IMG/VR virus record: IMGVR_UViG_3300050122_000171
Span: 1 to 29,935 of that record
DNA: 29,935 nucleotides
Strand: one strand, 5' to 3'
Source of the DNA: a virus
Shown: in pieces, positions 21,752 to 29,554 of the stretch
Position numbering within the stretch: the stretch's first letter is position 1
Layout of the letters: each line of letters opens with the position of its first letter
Translations under genes and position numbers: made by a program
Notes under the pieces: generated by a model
Seen by the model: only the letters and a program-made list of their open reading frames with translations
What the model was told of the DNA's origin: nothing
Databases searched by the model: none

Positions 21752-23698
21752 ATGGCCGATGCGGCAACCCAAACGCAAGACCCCTCGCCCGACATCGCCT
21801 CCCTGACCGGAGGCATGCCGCCGTCGAGCTCGTCCGCGATCGCCGATCTCACCAAGCTGAAAAAACAGCAGATCGGCGAGGAGAGCAAGGTCATGGACCG
21901 GACCTCCCGGACGCTGGACCGCGACCAGGCCCGGATGGAGCAGGCGTTCAAGGCCGAAGGCGTCGAGCCCGAGGCGCTGAAGCCGTGGAACGCCAACAAG
22001 GAACACGAGAAGTTCGAGACCGATCCGATTCAGGGCATCGGCTCGGTCGGCGGCCTGTTTGCAGTGATCGCAAGCGCGTTCACCAAGGCTCCCGCCACCA
22101 ATGCGATCGAGGGCATGGCAGGCGCGATCAACGCCATCAAGGAAGGCAACGAGAGCGCCTATAACCGCGCCTACGAGTCGTACAAACAGAACACCAAGCT
22201 GGCGCTGGACCGTCAGAAGATCCAGCACGAGCAGTACCAGGACGCCACCGCGCTGATGCAGTCGAATATGGCGGCGGGCAGTGCCAAGATGCAGATGCTG
22301 GCGGCCAAGTTCGGCGACCAGAACACGCTGATGCTGCTCGAGCATGGCATGAGCAAGGAATTGTTCGAGATGCAGGACGCCCGGGTCAAGGCGGCCGAGC
22401 AGTGGATGCAATATAGCGACAACCTGACCAAGCACGATTTTCAGAAACTCGCGATCGACGAGATCAAGAAGAACCCGCCCAACACCGGCGACCCGGTGGC
22501 CGACAAAATGCAGATGGCGGCGCAAATCCAGCGCGTCTACGACGGCCCCGGCAAGTACGGCACCGCCGAGCAGGAAGCGGTCGGTAAATACGTCATGGCG
22601 CACCAGAACGACCCGCCGGACAAGTTCGCCGATGGGCTTGCCGAGGTGCACCAGCAGTTCAGCCCGAAATCGCAGAACATCGAGGCTTATCAGCAGGCTA
22701 GGCAGAACTGGCAGGACGCACATCCGGGCGAGACTATGCCGGCGGCCGAGGACGCCAAGATGCTCGCCGATTTCGGATTGTCCGGTACTGCGCGCACCGG
22801 GGCAAGTGGCTCGGGCGCAACCCTGACCAACGACCGCTCGATCAACAAGGATGCCGAGGAACACAAGGCGCGGATGAAGCAGGAGCATCCGGACTGGTCG
22901 CCCGACAAACTGGATCAGGACCGTGACGCCTACGTGAAATCCCGCAAGGCCGCCACCGCCGCGCTGTCGGGCAACCGCGCCGATGACATCCAGGGCAAGA
23001 TCGACCAGACCGACAACATCGTCCGCGAGTCGCGGGCCAACCTCGACTTCCTGCATCAGTACAAGGGCGGTGCCGGCCTGATGGGCAAGATCATGCGCGG
23101 CGAGGAGATCGCAGAGAACATCACTGGTGCGGGCACGCAGACCGATCGCGTGGCGTTCCGCCGCCGCGTCCACGAGTTGCAGGAGATGGTGCCGCGTATC
23201 ATCACCGACTCGAACGGCCGTCCGCTGAAAGCCGCGCAGGACAAGGTCGATGATTTTGTCGCTGGCCTGAACGCGGGCGACACCGGGCCGAATACCATCC
23301 GGGCCTATGAGGATCTGATCAAGGAGATGGAAATCCGCAAGGGCAACTATCAGAACCGGAAGTCGGGCGGAACGAGCACGCCTGCGGCTCCACAAGACAC
23401 CGGCAACACCGACTGGCTGAATGCTTATCCGGTTAAGGGCGGAGATAAACGCTCGGATATCGCATCGGGCGTTAAAATAGCGTCGGCCGGCGATTATAAT
23501 CAACCAAGAGAGTCGGCAGGCGGTTCGCCTTATATTTCGGATGCGTTGCCGACGGCTTCTTTCGGCGGCCGTTCCACAATCGAAGTTAATAATCCGGATC
23601 TAGGTCCGGAAGAAGTCGAATTAAGACGTAGGCTTAAAGAGATGGAAGCGGAGCGGCGGCGCAGAAGAATAAGCGGTGGGTCCGATGGACTCGCTTGA
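21752..23698 (+). CDS. Large helical internal virion protein candidate
   Basis: The 648-residue protein starts at ATG 21752, immediately after the previous stop. It is highly charged and helical: TKLKKQQIGEESKVMDR, YKQNTKLALDRQKIQHEQY, KMQMAAQIQRVYD and RAFRRRVHELQEM-like segments. A hydrophobic, Gly-rich patch lies near 95-125. The C-terminal part is Arg/Lys/Glu-rich, ending SGGSDGLA. It lies second in the set of three large genes, consistent with a podovirus ejection protein that leaves the head with the DNA. No enzyme motif seen. Confidence 0.55.
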   Translation: MADAATQTQDPSPDIASLTGGMPPSSSSAIADLTKLKKQQIGEESKVMDRTSRTLDRDQARMEQAFKAEGVEPEALKPWNANKEHEKFETDPIQGIGSVGGLFAVIASAFTKAPATNAIEGMAGAINAIKEGNESAYNRAYESYKQNTKLALDRQKIQHEQYQDATALMQSNMAAGSAKMQMLAAKFGDQNTLMLLEHGMSKELFEMQDARVKAAEQWMQYSDNLTKHDFQKLAIDEIKKNPPNTGDPVADKMQMAAQIQRVYDGPGKYGTAEQEAVGKYVMAHQNDPPDKFADGLAEVHQQFSPKSQNIEAYQQARQNWQDAHPGETMPAAEDAKMLADFGLSGTARTGASGSGATLTNDRSINKDAEEHKARMKQEHPDWSPDKLDQDRDAYVKSRKAATAALSGNRADDIQGKIDQTDNIVRESRANLDFLHQYKGGAGLMGKIMRGEEIAENITGAGTQTDRVAFRRRVHELQEMVPRIITDSNGRPLKAAQDKVDDFVAGLNAGDTGPNTIRAYEDLIKEMEIRKGNYQNRKSGGTSTPAAPQDTGNTDWLNAYPVKGGDKRSDIASGVKIASAGDYNQPRESAGGSPYISDALPTASFGGRSTIEVNNPDLGPEEVELRRRLKEMEAERRRRRISGGSDGLA

Positions 23699-26669
23699 TC
23701 AGGAAAGCATGTCGGCGGGCGATCCCGGAGCCGCAGGCGCGCTCGACCTTGGAGCACAGGCCGCCGGAGCCCAGCCCAAGCCGCGCATCAAGACCCCGGA
23801 AGAAGCCGCCCGCCTCGCCCCCGGCACCAGCTTCATCGGCCCGGACGAGAAAGAGCGGGTGGTGCCCTACAAGGTCACGCATCCTGAGCAGATCGCCAGC
23901 ATCCCCGATGGCGCCGACTTCGTCGGGCCGGACGGCAAGTTGCGCCAGAAGCCGAAATATGAGGGCATCGATTTCACCGCCCAGTCGCTTTACGACATGG
24001 GGGTCAACGACAAGGAGCGCAAAAAGGCCCTTGAGCGCTCATACCCGGGAAAGGTGCGCGATGACCCATCCGGCGGGTTCTATGTCGAGGACGACAACGG
24101 CGTGTCCCGCAAACCGGGACGGGGTTTGTCGAAGATTACCGGCGGCGTGGCATCAGCGGCTGCCCCCACAATCCTGTCAGTGCTCGGCGCGCTCGGCGGC
24201 GGCGCGGCCGGTACCGCTGTCCCCGGGGCAGGCAACGTCGCCGGAGCGGCGGCCGGTGGAGCCGGTGGAGCCATCCTCGGGCAATCCTTCAACGACATGA
24301 TTATGGGCCTGTCCGGCACCTACGATCGGACGCGCGGGGAGGAAGCGGCAGAACTGGCGATTGCGGGCGCGGGCGGCATGGCTGGCGCGGGCGTGGGGCG
24401 TGGCGTGACGACCGCGGTGCCCAGCCTTAAATCGGGCCTCTCAGCGCTCACAGCAGCCGCCCCAGGCGCTGCGCGGTCGTTCCTGGGCGCAGGCAAGGAA
24501 GACCTCGCAATGGCATCCAGCCTCGCTCAAAAGGGCGAGGCAATGGGACTTAAAAATCTCGTGCCGCCGTCGGCATGGGCCAAGGAAGCCCCGCACTTGC
24601 AGAACGTGGTCGAGGTGTTCGACCCCGCGTTCCACACCAACCAGCCGCTACTGGAAGACGCGACCGCTTTTTATGAACAAACTGCCGGCGATATCCTCAA
24701 GGCCATGGGCATCAAGGATCCCGGCAGTCTCACAAAACCGCTGACCGACGTGCCGACCAAGGAGGCGGGCGAGGCGGTGATGCGCCGGACGCTGGGCGAA
24801 CTCGCCGAGTCGGATGCAAAAATGCAGGCGGCACTGGATGCCAAGAAGGCAGCCGCGTCGACCGGCGCGCCGGCGGCGGAAGCCCAGCGCGAGACGGTCC
24901 TGAAGGCCGCCGATCAGGCGCGCACCGCCGCGCAGAAGGTGGTCGACGCCGGATATCAGGACATTGATGCTGACATAAAAACCGGGATGAAGATCGCCGG
25001 CGCCGGCGCTAACGCAGGCGATGTCTGGCAGGCTGTCGGTAATAAATTCATTTATTTGCGTAAAGGATTTGGCGAGCGCGCCACCGTGATGTACGACGCT
25101 GCCGATCAGGCGGCCGCCGGGCACCTCCCCAATATCGAGGGCCTGCCGCATCAGGCCGAGCAGTTCCTTGAACAGCTGCCCCCCGACTTCCAAAGCAAAT
25201 ACCCGGATATCGTCCGAAAACTGCGTGATCTCGCGGGCACCAAAGACCCCAAGACAGGGGAGTTTATCAAGGAGCCAGTCAACCCGACGTTCGGGCAGTT
25301 GCATAACATGCGCTCGCAGATGCGCTCGAACGTCAACTACAGCGACCTGTCGCCCGGCATCCGCGAGGGCGTCTACAAGTTCTTTGCAGGCAAGGTGGAT
25401 AGCATTTTGCACGACGTCAATGCGGCGCCTGAGTTGCGCGAAGCATCGGCGCTGTTGAAAGATGCCGACAAGTGGTACGCAGATAATATCAAGATATTCA
25501 AAACCCAACAGGTAAAAGCGATCATGAAGGGACTGGAATCGGGCGAGCCCGCCGATCCCGTCAACCTTTATAACGCGGTCGTAAAAGCGGGCCAAACCGA
25601 TCTCACTGAAAAGATCAAGGAGAAGGTCGGGCCGAACCTGTGGGCGGGCGTCAAGGCCGCCGACATGACCGCGATGATGGATGCGTCGAAGACCCTCACG
25701 CCCGACGTCATCGACGGCCGGACTTTTGCAAAACAGGTACTGGACCGGGTGCGCGACGGCACGCTGGAAGTGGTTCACGGTAAGGAAGCATCGGAGAAGC
25801 TGGTTGAGCAAGCGCGGCGGATCGAGATGCTGGCGGGTCGGCTCGAGATACCCGTTCGCCCCGGTGACACCGTCACGCAGGTGCTGGCCCGCGCCCGGCA
25901 GGCCGAGGAGCTTGCAAAAGCGGCGGCCAAGCACGATCCGCTCGGCGCTCTCGGCAAGGAGATGAAGAAGGTCGAGATCGACCACAAGCGCGAGATGGCG
26001 AAAGCTGCCGCCGAGCGCCGCAAGGATCCGCTGGGCTTCCTCTACAACCCGACCACCGGCGCGTCCGAGGCGGCTAACAGGATCGTGGATAATGAGGATT
26101 TGATCCTCGCTACCGCAGCAAAATTTGGAGAGGATTCGCCGGAGTTTGAAATGCTAAGACAAGTACTAGCACAACGAATATTAACCGGCGATTCGATGCG
26201 GCTTACTGAGAAACTGGCGAAGCATTCCGAACATATTCAGCAACTTATTTTTCCCGGCGTCACGCTCAACCAGGCGCGCACGCTCGCAAAAGAGATGGAT
26301 TTCCTGCTCGACACCCGCTCTGGCAGCCGCGGTACCGCGCAGGGCATGGCGGCGATGGCCAAGGTCGAGCATCCGTGGGGCTCACTGGCAAGCTCGAGAA
26401 ACCCGCTATCACTGGCGCTTAAGGGCACTGCGAGCATGGTTCCCGGATCAAGCGCGGCGGCCCGCGCTACCTTGGGGGCGTATTATGGGTTTATGCGCAA
26501 GATGATGACGTCGCCTGCCTTGCTGCGCTGGTTGGAAAAGGGCCTGAACGGCTCGCCGGCCGACCGGGAGCAGGTTCGCCAGACCATCTCGGCCGTGCTA
26601 CAGAAGGGTGGAGCGGTTGGCGCCGGCGCCGGCGAGGTTGCCGTTCAGGAGTCAGGACCGCCGCAATGA
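23685..26669 (+). CDS. Very large internal virion (ejection) protein candidate
   Basis: ATG 23685 gives 994 residues; a GTG at 23676 would add three. It overlaps the previous gene by 14 bp. The N-terminal part is polar with repeated FVGPD/FIGPDEK-type motifs; residues about 150-215 form a Gly/Ala-rich hydrophobic segment suited to membrane insertion. The rest is long charged helices (DKWYADNIKIFKTQQVKAIMK, LVEQARRIEMLAGRLEI, ARQAEELAKAAAKHDP). This size and composition fit the largest ejection protein of podoviruses. I see no lysozyme or transglycosylase active-site motif, though one could hide in the unrecognised parts. Confidence 0.6.
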   Translation: MDSLDQESMSAGDPGAAGALDLGAQAAGAQPKPRIKTPEEAARLAPGTSFIGPDEKERVVPYKVTHPEQIASIPDGADFVGPDGKLRQKPKYEGIDFTAQSLYDMGVNDKERKKALERSYPGKVRDDPSGGFYVEDDNGVSRKPGRGLSKITGGVASAAAPTILSVLGALGGGAAGTAVPGAGNVAGAAAGGAGGAILGQSFNDMIMGLSGTYDRTRGEEAAELAIAGAGGMAGAGVGRGVTTAVPSLKSGLSALTAAAPGAARSFLGAGKEDLAMASSLAQKGEAMGLKNLVPPSAWAKEAPHLQNVVEVFDPAFHTNQPLLEDATAFYEQTAGDILKAMGIKDPGSLTKPLTDVPTKEAGEAVMRRTLGELAESDAKMQAALDAKKAAASTGAPAAEAQRETVLKAADQARTAAQKVVDAGYQDIDADIKTGMKIAGAGANAGDVWQAVGNKFIYLRKGFGERATVMYDAADQAAAGHLPNIEGLPHQAEQFLEQLPPDFQSKYPDIVRKLRDLAGTKDPKTGEFIKEPVNPTFGQLHNMRSQMRSNVNYSDLSPGIREGVYKFFAGKVDSILHDVNAAPELREASALLKDADKWYADNIKIFKTQQVKAIMKGLESGEPADPVNLYNAVVKAGQTDLTEKIKEKVGPNLWAGVKAADMTAMMDASKTLTPDVIDGRTFAKQVLDRVRDGTLEVVHGKEASEKLVEQARRIEMLAGRLEIPVRPGDTVTQVLARARQAEELAKAAAKHDPLGALGKEMKKVEIDHKREMAKAAAERRKDPLGFLYNPTTGASEAANRIVDNEDLILATAAKFGEDSPEFEMLRQVLAQRILTGDSMRLTEKLAKHSEHIQQLIFPGVTLNQARTLAKEMDFLLDTRSGSRGTAQGMAAMAKVEHPWGSLASSRNPLSLALKGTASMVPGSSAAARATLGAYYGFMRKMMTSPALLRWLEKGLNGSPADREQVRQTISAVLQKGGAVGAGAGEVAVQESGPPQ

Positions 26670-26992
26670 TGATTATAAGACACAGACAAGAACGAGATAG
26701 GGTTGCTGAATCCCGCTTGGCTGCCGTTCGAGGATTATTTCGCGCAGCATCTACGAGTGAAAAAAGCACGAGTGAATTAAAGACTATGGAGGAATCTGAC
26801 GTACTTTCTGCTTTAAAAGATGTGTGGGGTAAAAATATGCCAGAATATATCATGTGGGCCGCAGCGATGGGTTCCGCAGTGATGCTGGCGCAAAAAATTA
26901 ACGGCGCGGATAGACTGGATCGCGACACTTTTGCAAAAATAAGGAAATACGCTGCAAAACTGTACGATAAATCCAAGGAAATAAAACAATGA
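26666..26992 (+). CDS. Small hypothetical protein after the ejection genes
   Basis: ATG 26666 overlaps the previous TGA (ATGA) and gives 108 residues. It begins with a basic stretch (MIIRHRQERDRVAESR), has a Ser/Thr/Glu linker, a Trp-containing helix WGKNMPEYIMWAAAMGSAVML at about 54-74, and a Lys-rich helix at the end. Codon use is noticeably richer in A and T than in the neighbours. It may be a peripheral membrane protein with a short hydrophobic helix. No family recognised. The start of the truncated duplicate gene overlaps its stop. Confidence 0.55.
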   Translation: MMIIRHRQERDRVAESRLAAVRGLFRAASTSEKSTSELKTMEESDVLSALKDVWGKNMPEYIMWAAAMGSAVMLAQKINGADRLDRDTFAKIRKYAAKLYDKSKEIKQ

Positions 26993-27036
26993 CCGACTTC
27001 ACCGACGAGATGGACAAACTGGCCGCCCAGCTCGCC
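26989..27036 (+). repeat. Duplicated gene start, copy 1
   Basis: Bases 26989-27036 match 27341-27388 with one substitution in 48 (C against T at the ninth base). Both copies begin at an ATG coding MTDFTDEMDKLAAQLA. A third, shorter copy (ATGACCGACTTTACCG, 27067-27082) lies 78 bases after the first. Confidence 0.95.
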
Positions 27037-27066
27037 AAGGCGATCCCCGGCTCATCAGCCGCCGCA

Positions 27067-27082
27067 ATGACCGACTTTACCG
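27067..27082 (+). repeat. Short copy of the duplicated gene start
   Basis: ATGACCGACTTTACCG matches the first 16 bases of the 26989 copy with one change and of the 27341 copy with two. Together with 27341-27356 it flanks the antisense insert directly, like the ends of a recombination event between short direct repeats. The TAA stop of the antisense gene lies inside this copy. Confidence 0.85.
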
Positions 27083-27274
27083 TTTCCACAGATCAGGATG
27101 ATCTGGGATGTCTTGTGCCAAGCGATATGCTATTTCCTTCGAGTGCCCTTGAAGATAGAAGTTTTTCGCCTTCTTGTGGAATGCCGCCATATCCCTTTCG
27201 TCCGCGCTTATTCGCCACGCGGTCAAAACCGCTACCGACCCGACGCTTAATACAAGTATCGCAATAAATACCAT
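27077..27274 (-). CDS. Small single-pass membrane protein in an antisense insert
   Basis: The ATG at 27274 is preceded on the minus strand by CAGGAGGCTGAT, an excellent ribosome site. The 65-residue product has one N-terminal membrane helix (MVFIAILVLSVGSVAVL, residues 1-17), a basic border (WRISADERDMAAFHKKAK), and a polar C-terminus with HSKEIAYRLAQDIPDHPDLWKR, so it is probably anchored with its tail in one compartment. It is flanked by direct repeats, opposite to the late genes, and preceded by an AT-rich region. These are the features of a phage 'moron' gene; host-protective or exclusion activity is possible but unproven. Confidence 0.6.
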   Translation of the reverse strand: MVFIAILVLSVGSVAVLTAWRISADERDMAAFHKKAKNFYLQGHSKEIAYRLAQDIPDHPDLWKR

Positions 27275-27299
27275 ATCAGCCTCCTGTTACAAACTTTTG

Positions 27300-27335
27300 T
27301 TAAACGTAGTCAAAACTAACTACAAAGTCAAGGCC
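27300..27335 (-). promoter_or_regulatory. Candidate promoter/operator for the antisense gene
   Basis: Read leftward, TTGACT occurs at 27331-27326 and again at 27314-27309, in an AT-rich tract. The second is followed 16 bases later by TGTAAC, a weak -10. GTAGT (27306-27310) and ACTAC (27319-27323) form an inverted repeat that could bind a regulator. The -10 lies very close to the ribosome site, so the match is only suggestive. Confidence 0.3.
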
Positions 27336-27340
27336 CTGAA

Positions 27341-27388
27341 ATGACCGATTTCACCGACGAGATGGACAAACTGGCCGCCCAGCTCGCC
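27341..27388 (+). repeat. Duplicated gene start, copy 2
   Basis: The partner of 26989-27036, 47 of 48 bases identical. This copy leads into the intact acidic-protein gene. Confidence 0.95.
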
Positions 27389-27556
27389 GCGGACGCCAAT
27401 ATGGCCGAGAAGGCGTTCGGCGACCGGCTCGACGCCTTCAAGGTCTTGATGCCGTATTACGCCGTGCAGATGAAGAACAAGGGCAAGAACGACGATGACG
27501 ACGATGATCTGCCCAACTTCGACAATTTCAACACCAAGATCCACGCAATCAAATAG
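27341..27556 (+). CDS. Small acidic phage protein
   Basis: A 71-residue protein: an N-terminal helix (TDFTDEMDKLAAQLAADANMAEKAF), then a second helical part (GDRLDAFKVLMPYYAVQMKNKG), a run of six aspartates, and a short tail with FDNFNTKIHAIK. The opening bases are duplicated at 26989. The start has no clear ribosome site of its own. The family is unknown. The Asp run could bind cations or basic proteins. It precedes the holin-like gene by 12 bases. Confidence 0.6.
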   Translation: MTDFTDEMDKLAAQLAADANMAEKAFGDRLDAFKVLMPYYAVQMKNKGKNDDDDDDLPNFDNFNTKIHAIK

Positions 27557-27568
27557 CGGAGCGCATCC

Positions 27569-27853
27569 ATGGCACAGACCAATCCGGGGTTCGAGGTAAT
27601 TCAGGGCGGTCCGGAAACCGAGCCTGCCCCGCAGGCCACGCCAACCCACGTGCTGATGCTGACCATCGCGCTGAAGGCGCTGAGCCAGCGGGCGCTGGTG
27701 GCGGCGACTGACCTGTTCAGCTTGGTCACGATCATGTCCTGCTTTTATCTTTGGTACCTGACGCCTGAACCGAACGACCGCCAGATCGTGTCGTTGTCGC
27801 TGTACGGCGTGCTGATCCTGGCGATAAACTGGATCGTGAGGACGCGCAAATGA
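27569..27853 (+). CDS. Two-helix membrane protein, holin candidate
   Basis: The 94-residue protein has a polar N-terminus rich in Pro/Gln/Glu, then two hydrophobic helices: about 42-66 (LVAATDLFSLVTIMSCFYLWYL) and 73-90 (IVSLSLYGVLILAINWIV), followed by RTRK. Both ends are then probably cytoplasmic. Small size, two helices and a charged tail fit class II holins, which open the inner membrane for lysis, but no endolysin is recognised nearby. Its stop overlaps the following ATG (ATGA). Confidence 0.55.
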   Translation: MAQTNPGFEVIQGGPETEPAPQATPTHVLMLTIALKALSQRALVAATDLFSLVTIMSCFYLWYLTPEPNDRQIVSLSLYGVLILAINWIVRTRK

Positions 27854-29094
27854 ACCGCTATCTTAAAATCCTCGGTCTTGCCGCGGCGCTGTTATGGAGC
27901 GGAACGGCCTGCGCACAGCAGGTCAACACCTATTGCGTTACCAATCCCACCTCGCCGCCGTACAAATGGGCTCCTTGCAGCTCTCTCACGCCGAATGCTG
28001 CTTCCATCGTTGGAGCGAACGGCATAGCGGCACAGGTCAACCTGGACGGATATGTGAACGCCGTCGGGGTGCCTTTCACGCATTTTACCGACACGTTCTC
28101 GACGGGATCGCTGGACACCACGACCAACTGGACCGCCAATAACTCGGGCGGCACCACGGCGGTGGCGAGCGGCATGCTGACTGTATCCGGCACCACGACT
28201 GCTTCGCAGTGGGGCGGGCTGTCGACCAAGCAATCGTGGAATCAATACGGGATCGGATACTACACGTTTGCCGCTTCAGTGTCCTTTAACACGCTGGCGG
28301 TTACCAACTCGGTTCGCATCTTCGGCTGGTACACATCGCCGGCAACCCCCACGCTGGCCGCACCCATCACCAGCGGTTACGTGTTCCGTCTCGATGCGAC
28401 CGGCGCATTATTTGCCGAAATCTGGTCTGCCGGGGCCGCGATCAATTCGACCAACATCACGAATGCAAGCGGCTGCACCCCGGTCGCCAATTCTTACGTC
28501 ACTTATTTCGTGCAGGTGCGGACCAACCTCGTTCAGTTCGGCTGCGTCAATTCCGCCACCGGGGTCGCCAACCAGTCGGCCGCGATCTATCTCGCCTCGA
28601 ACCCCGGTTCGGAAAACCTGCCGCTTAGTGCGTTCTCGATCGCAGGGCTGAGCAACCCCGGTTCTGCCGCCACCATGTCGATTTTCGATATCGTGCTGGT
28701 ATCGACCAATAGTGCGGCAATCAAGTCGGGCGGGCAGGCGGCGACGATCAACGATCCTGCGGAGGTAGTAACTCTTAGCCCCAACAGCGTAGCCCAAGCC
28801 ACCGCCGCTGTCGGCACTGCTGCACTCGCCACCAACCAAGTCTCGGTGACCTCCGCAGGCGTCACGATCGTCGCTGCTCGCACCGGCGTAGTTGGCACTG
28901 GCCGAAAGACCGTCTGTGTTACCAACGTCACCGGCACCGCTCCAATCTACATTGGCAACACCGGTGTCTCCACTTCCACCGGACAATACATTCCCGGCAC
29001 TGCTGGCGCTTCTATCTGCCTTGATACGCAAGTCGGTATCTTTGGCATCGTATCTTCAACCAGCCAAACCGTTTCTTACACGGAGACATACTAA
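27850..29094 (+). CDS. Secreted Ser/Thr/Ala-rich protein, lectin-like candidate
   Basis: A 414-residue protein with a clear Sec signal peptide: basic MNRYLK, hydrophobic ILGLAAALLW, and a cleavage-like ACAQQ at about 20-24. The body is beta-rich and low in charge: FTDTFSTGSLDTTTNW near 78-93, WGGLSTKQSWNQYGIGYYTF near 120-140, and a C-terminal domain with VAARTGVVGTGRKTVCVTNV. The middle resembles a concanavalin A-like sandwich, but I cannot confirm it. A few Cys residues may form disulfides. The gene overlaps both neighbours (ATGA, TAATG). It would be exported through the host membrane, or could be a tail protein that mimics one. Confidence 0.65.
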   Translation: MNRYLKILGLAAALLWSGTACAQQVNTYCVTNPTSPPYKWAPCSSLTPNAASIVGANGIAAQVNLDGYVNAVGVPFTHFTDTFSTGSLDTTTNWTANNSGGTTAVASGMLTVSGTTTASQWGGLSTKQSWNQYGIGYYTFAASVSFNTLAVTNSVRIFGWYTSPATPTLAAPITSGYVFRLDATGALFAEIWSAGAAINSTNITNASGCTPVANSYVTYFVQVRTNLVQFGCVNSATGVANQSAAIYLASNPGSENLPLSAFSIAGLSNPGSAATMSIFDIVLVSTNSAAIKSGGQAATINDPAEVVTLSPNSVAQATAAVGTAALATNQVSVTSAGVTIVAARTGVVGTGRKTVCVTNVTGTAPIYIGNTGVSTSTGQYIPGTAGASICLDTQVGIFGIVSSTSQTVSYTETY

Positions 29095-29546
29095 TGCGTA
29101 AGGTTCTCGCGCTGATTTTAGCTGTCGGGTTTATCGGTTGCGCGCAAGCTGATTCTATTTTCGCGCCGCCACAAGGTCCGGTCACTTCGCAGGTCGTTAA
29201 TGGCACCTACAACCTGACCACGGCGTCCGGTACGCAGGTAATCACAGGGTTCAGTTTCACACCTAGTTCCTGCGATGGCTCCGGAAGCGTAACTAATTCG
29301 GCAGCTGGTGTTTATGCTACTGTTAATGCACATGCCGACAGCGCGCTGGGGCAATCGAATTTGGGGTATTTCGCTGCTCTGTTAAATCAGAATAACAACT
29401 ATTTCTTTTATGCTTCCGACGTAACAGGAACTAATTATCAATTAGGACAGATTACGGCTTATGGCGCCGGATCCGTGACGGTAACATGGGCGAAAACGGG
29501 ATCTCCGACCGGAACATTCAGCGAATCACTGCGGTGCTTCAAATGA
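29094..29546 (+). CDS. Small secreted protein
   Basis: The 150-residue protein has a Sec signal peptide, MRKVLALILAVGFIGCAQA, with a likely cut after AQA. The mature part is a beta-rich domain of about 130 residues with two cysteines far apart (in PSSCDGSGSV and LRCFK) that could be bridged. VNAHADSALGQSNLGYFAALLNQN, read with its flanks, suggests a jelly-roll-like sheet. Function unknown. The start overlaps the previous stop, so it is co-expressed with the two adjacent secreted proteins. Confidence 0.6.
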   Translation: MRKVLALILAVGFIGCAQADSIFAPPQGPVTSQVVNGTYNLTTASGTQVITGFSFTPSSCDGSGSVTNSAAGVYATVNAHADSALGQSNLGYFAALLNQNNNYFFYASDVTGTNYQLGQITAYGAGSVTVTWAKTGSPTGTFSESLRCFK

Positions 29547-29554
29547 GGGCCGTC

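Larger units (their letters stand above)
26989..27267 (+). pseudogene. Truncated duplicate of the 27341-27556 gene
   Basis: The frame starts MTDFTDEMDKLAAQLAKAIP, continues SSAAAMTDFT, then runs on into bases antisense to the 27077-27274 gene. The first 16 codons are those of the 27341 gene, and a second MTDFT is encoded at 27067-27081. Everything after that is a read-through of the inserted antisense gene and has low-quality, Pro/Ser-rich composition. The simplest reading is that a tandemly duplicated gene start was split when the small antisense gene was inserted or recombined in. Translation of a 92-residue product remains possible, because AAGGA precedes the ATG. Confidence 0.6.

Noticed and set aside
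21251-23503. 750-residue open frame on the minus strand
   Set aside because: It is antisense to two coupled plus-strand virion genes. Its composition (Leu/Arg/Val/Gly-rich, repeated DLVLG-type runs) is that of a shadow frame in GC-rich DNA.
24648-25985. 445-residue minus-strand open frame
   Set aside because: Shadow of the large ejection-protein gene; no domain, no ribosome site, biased composition.
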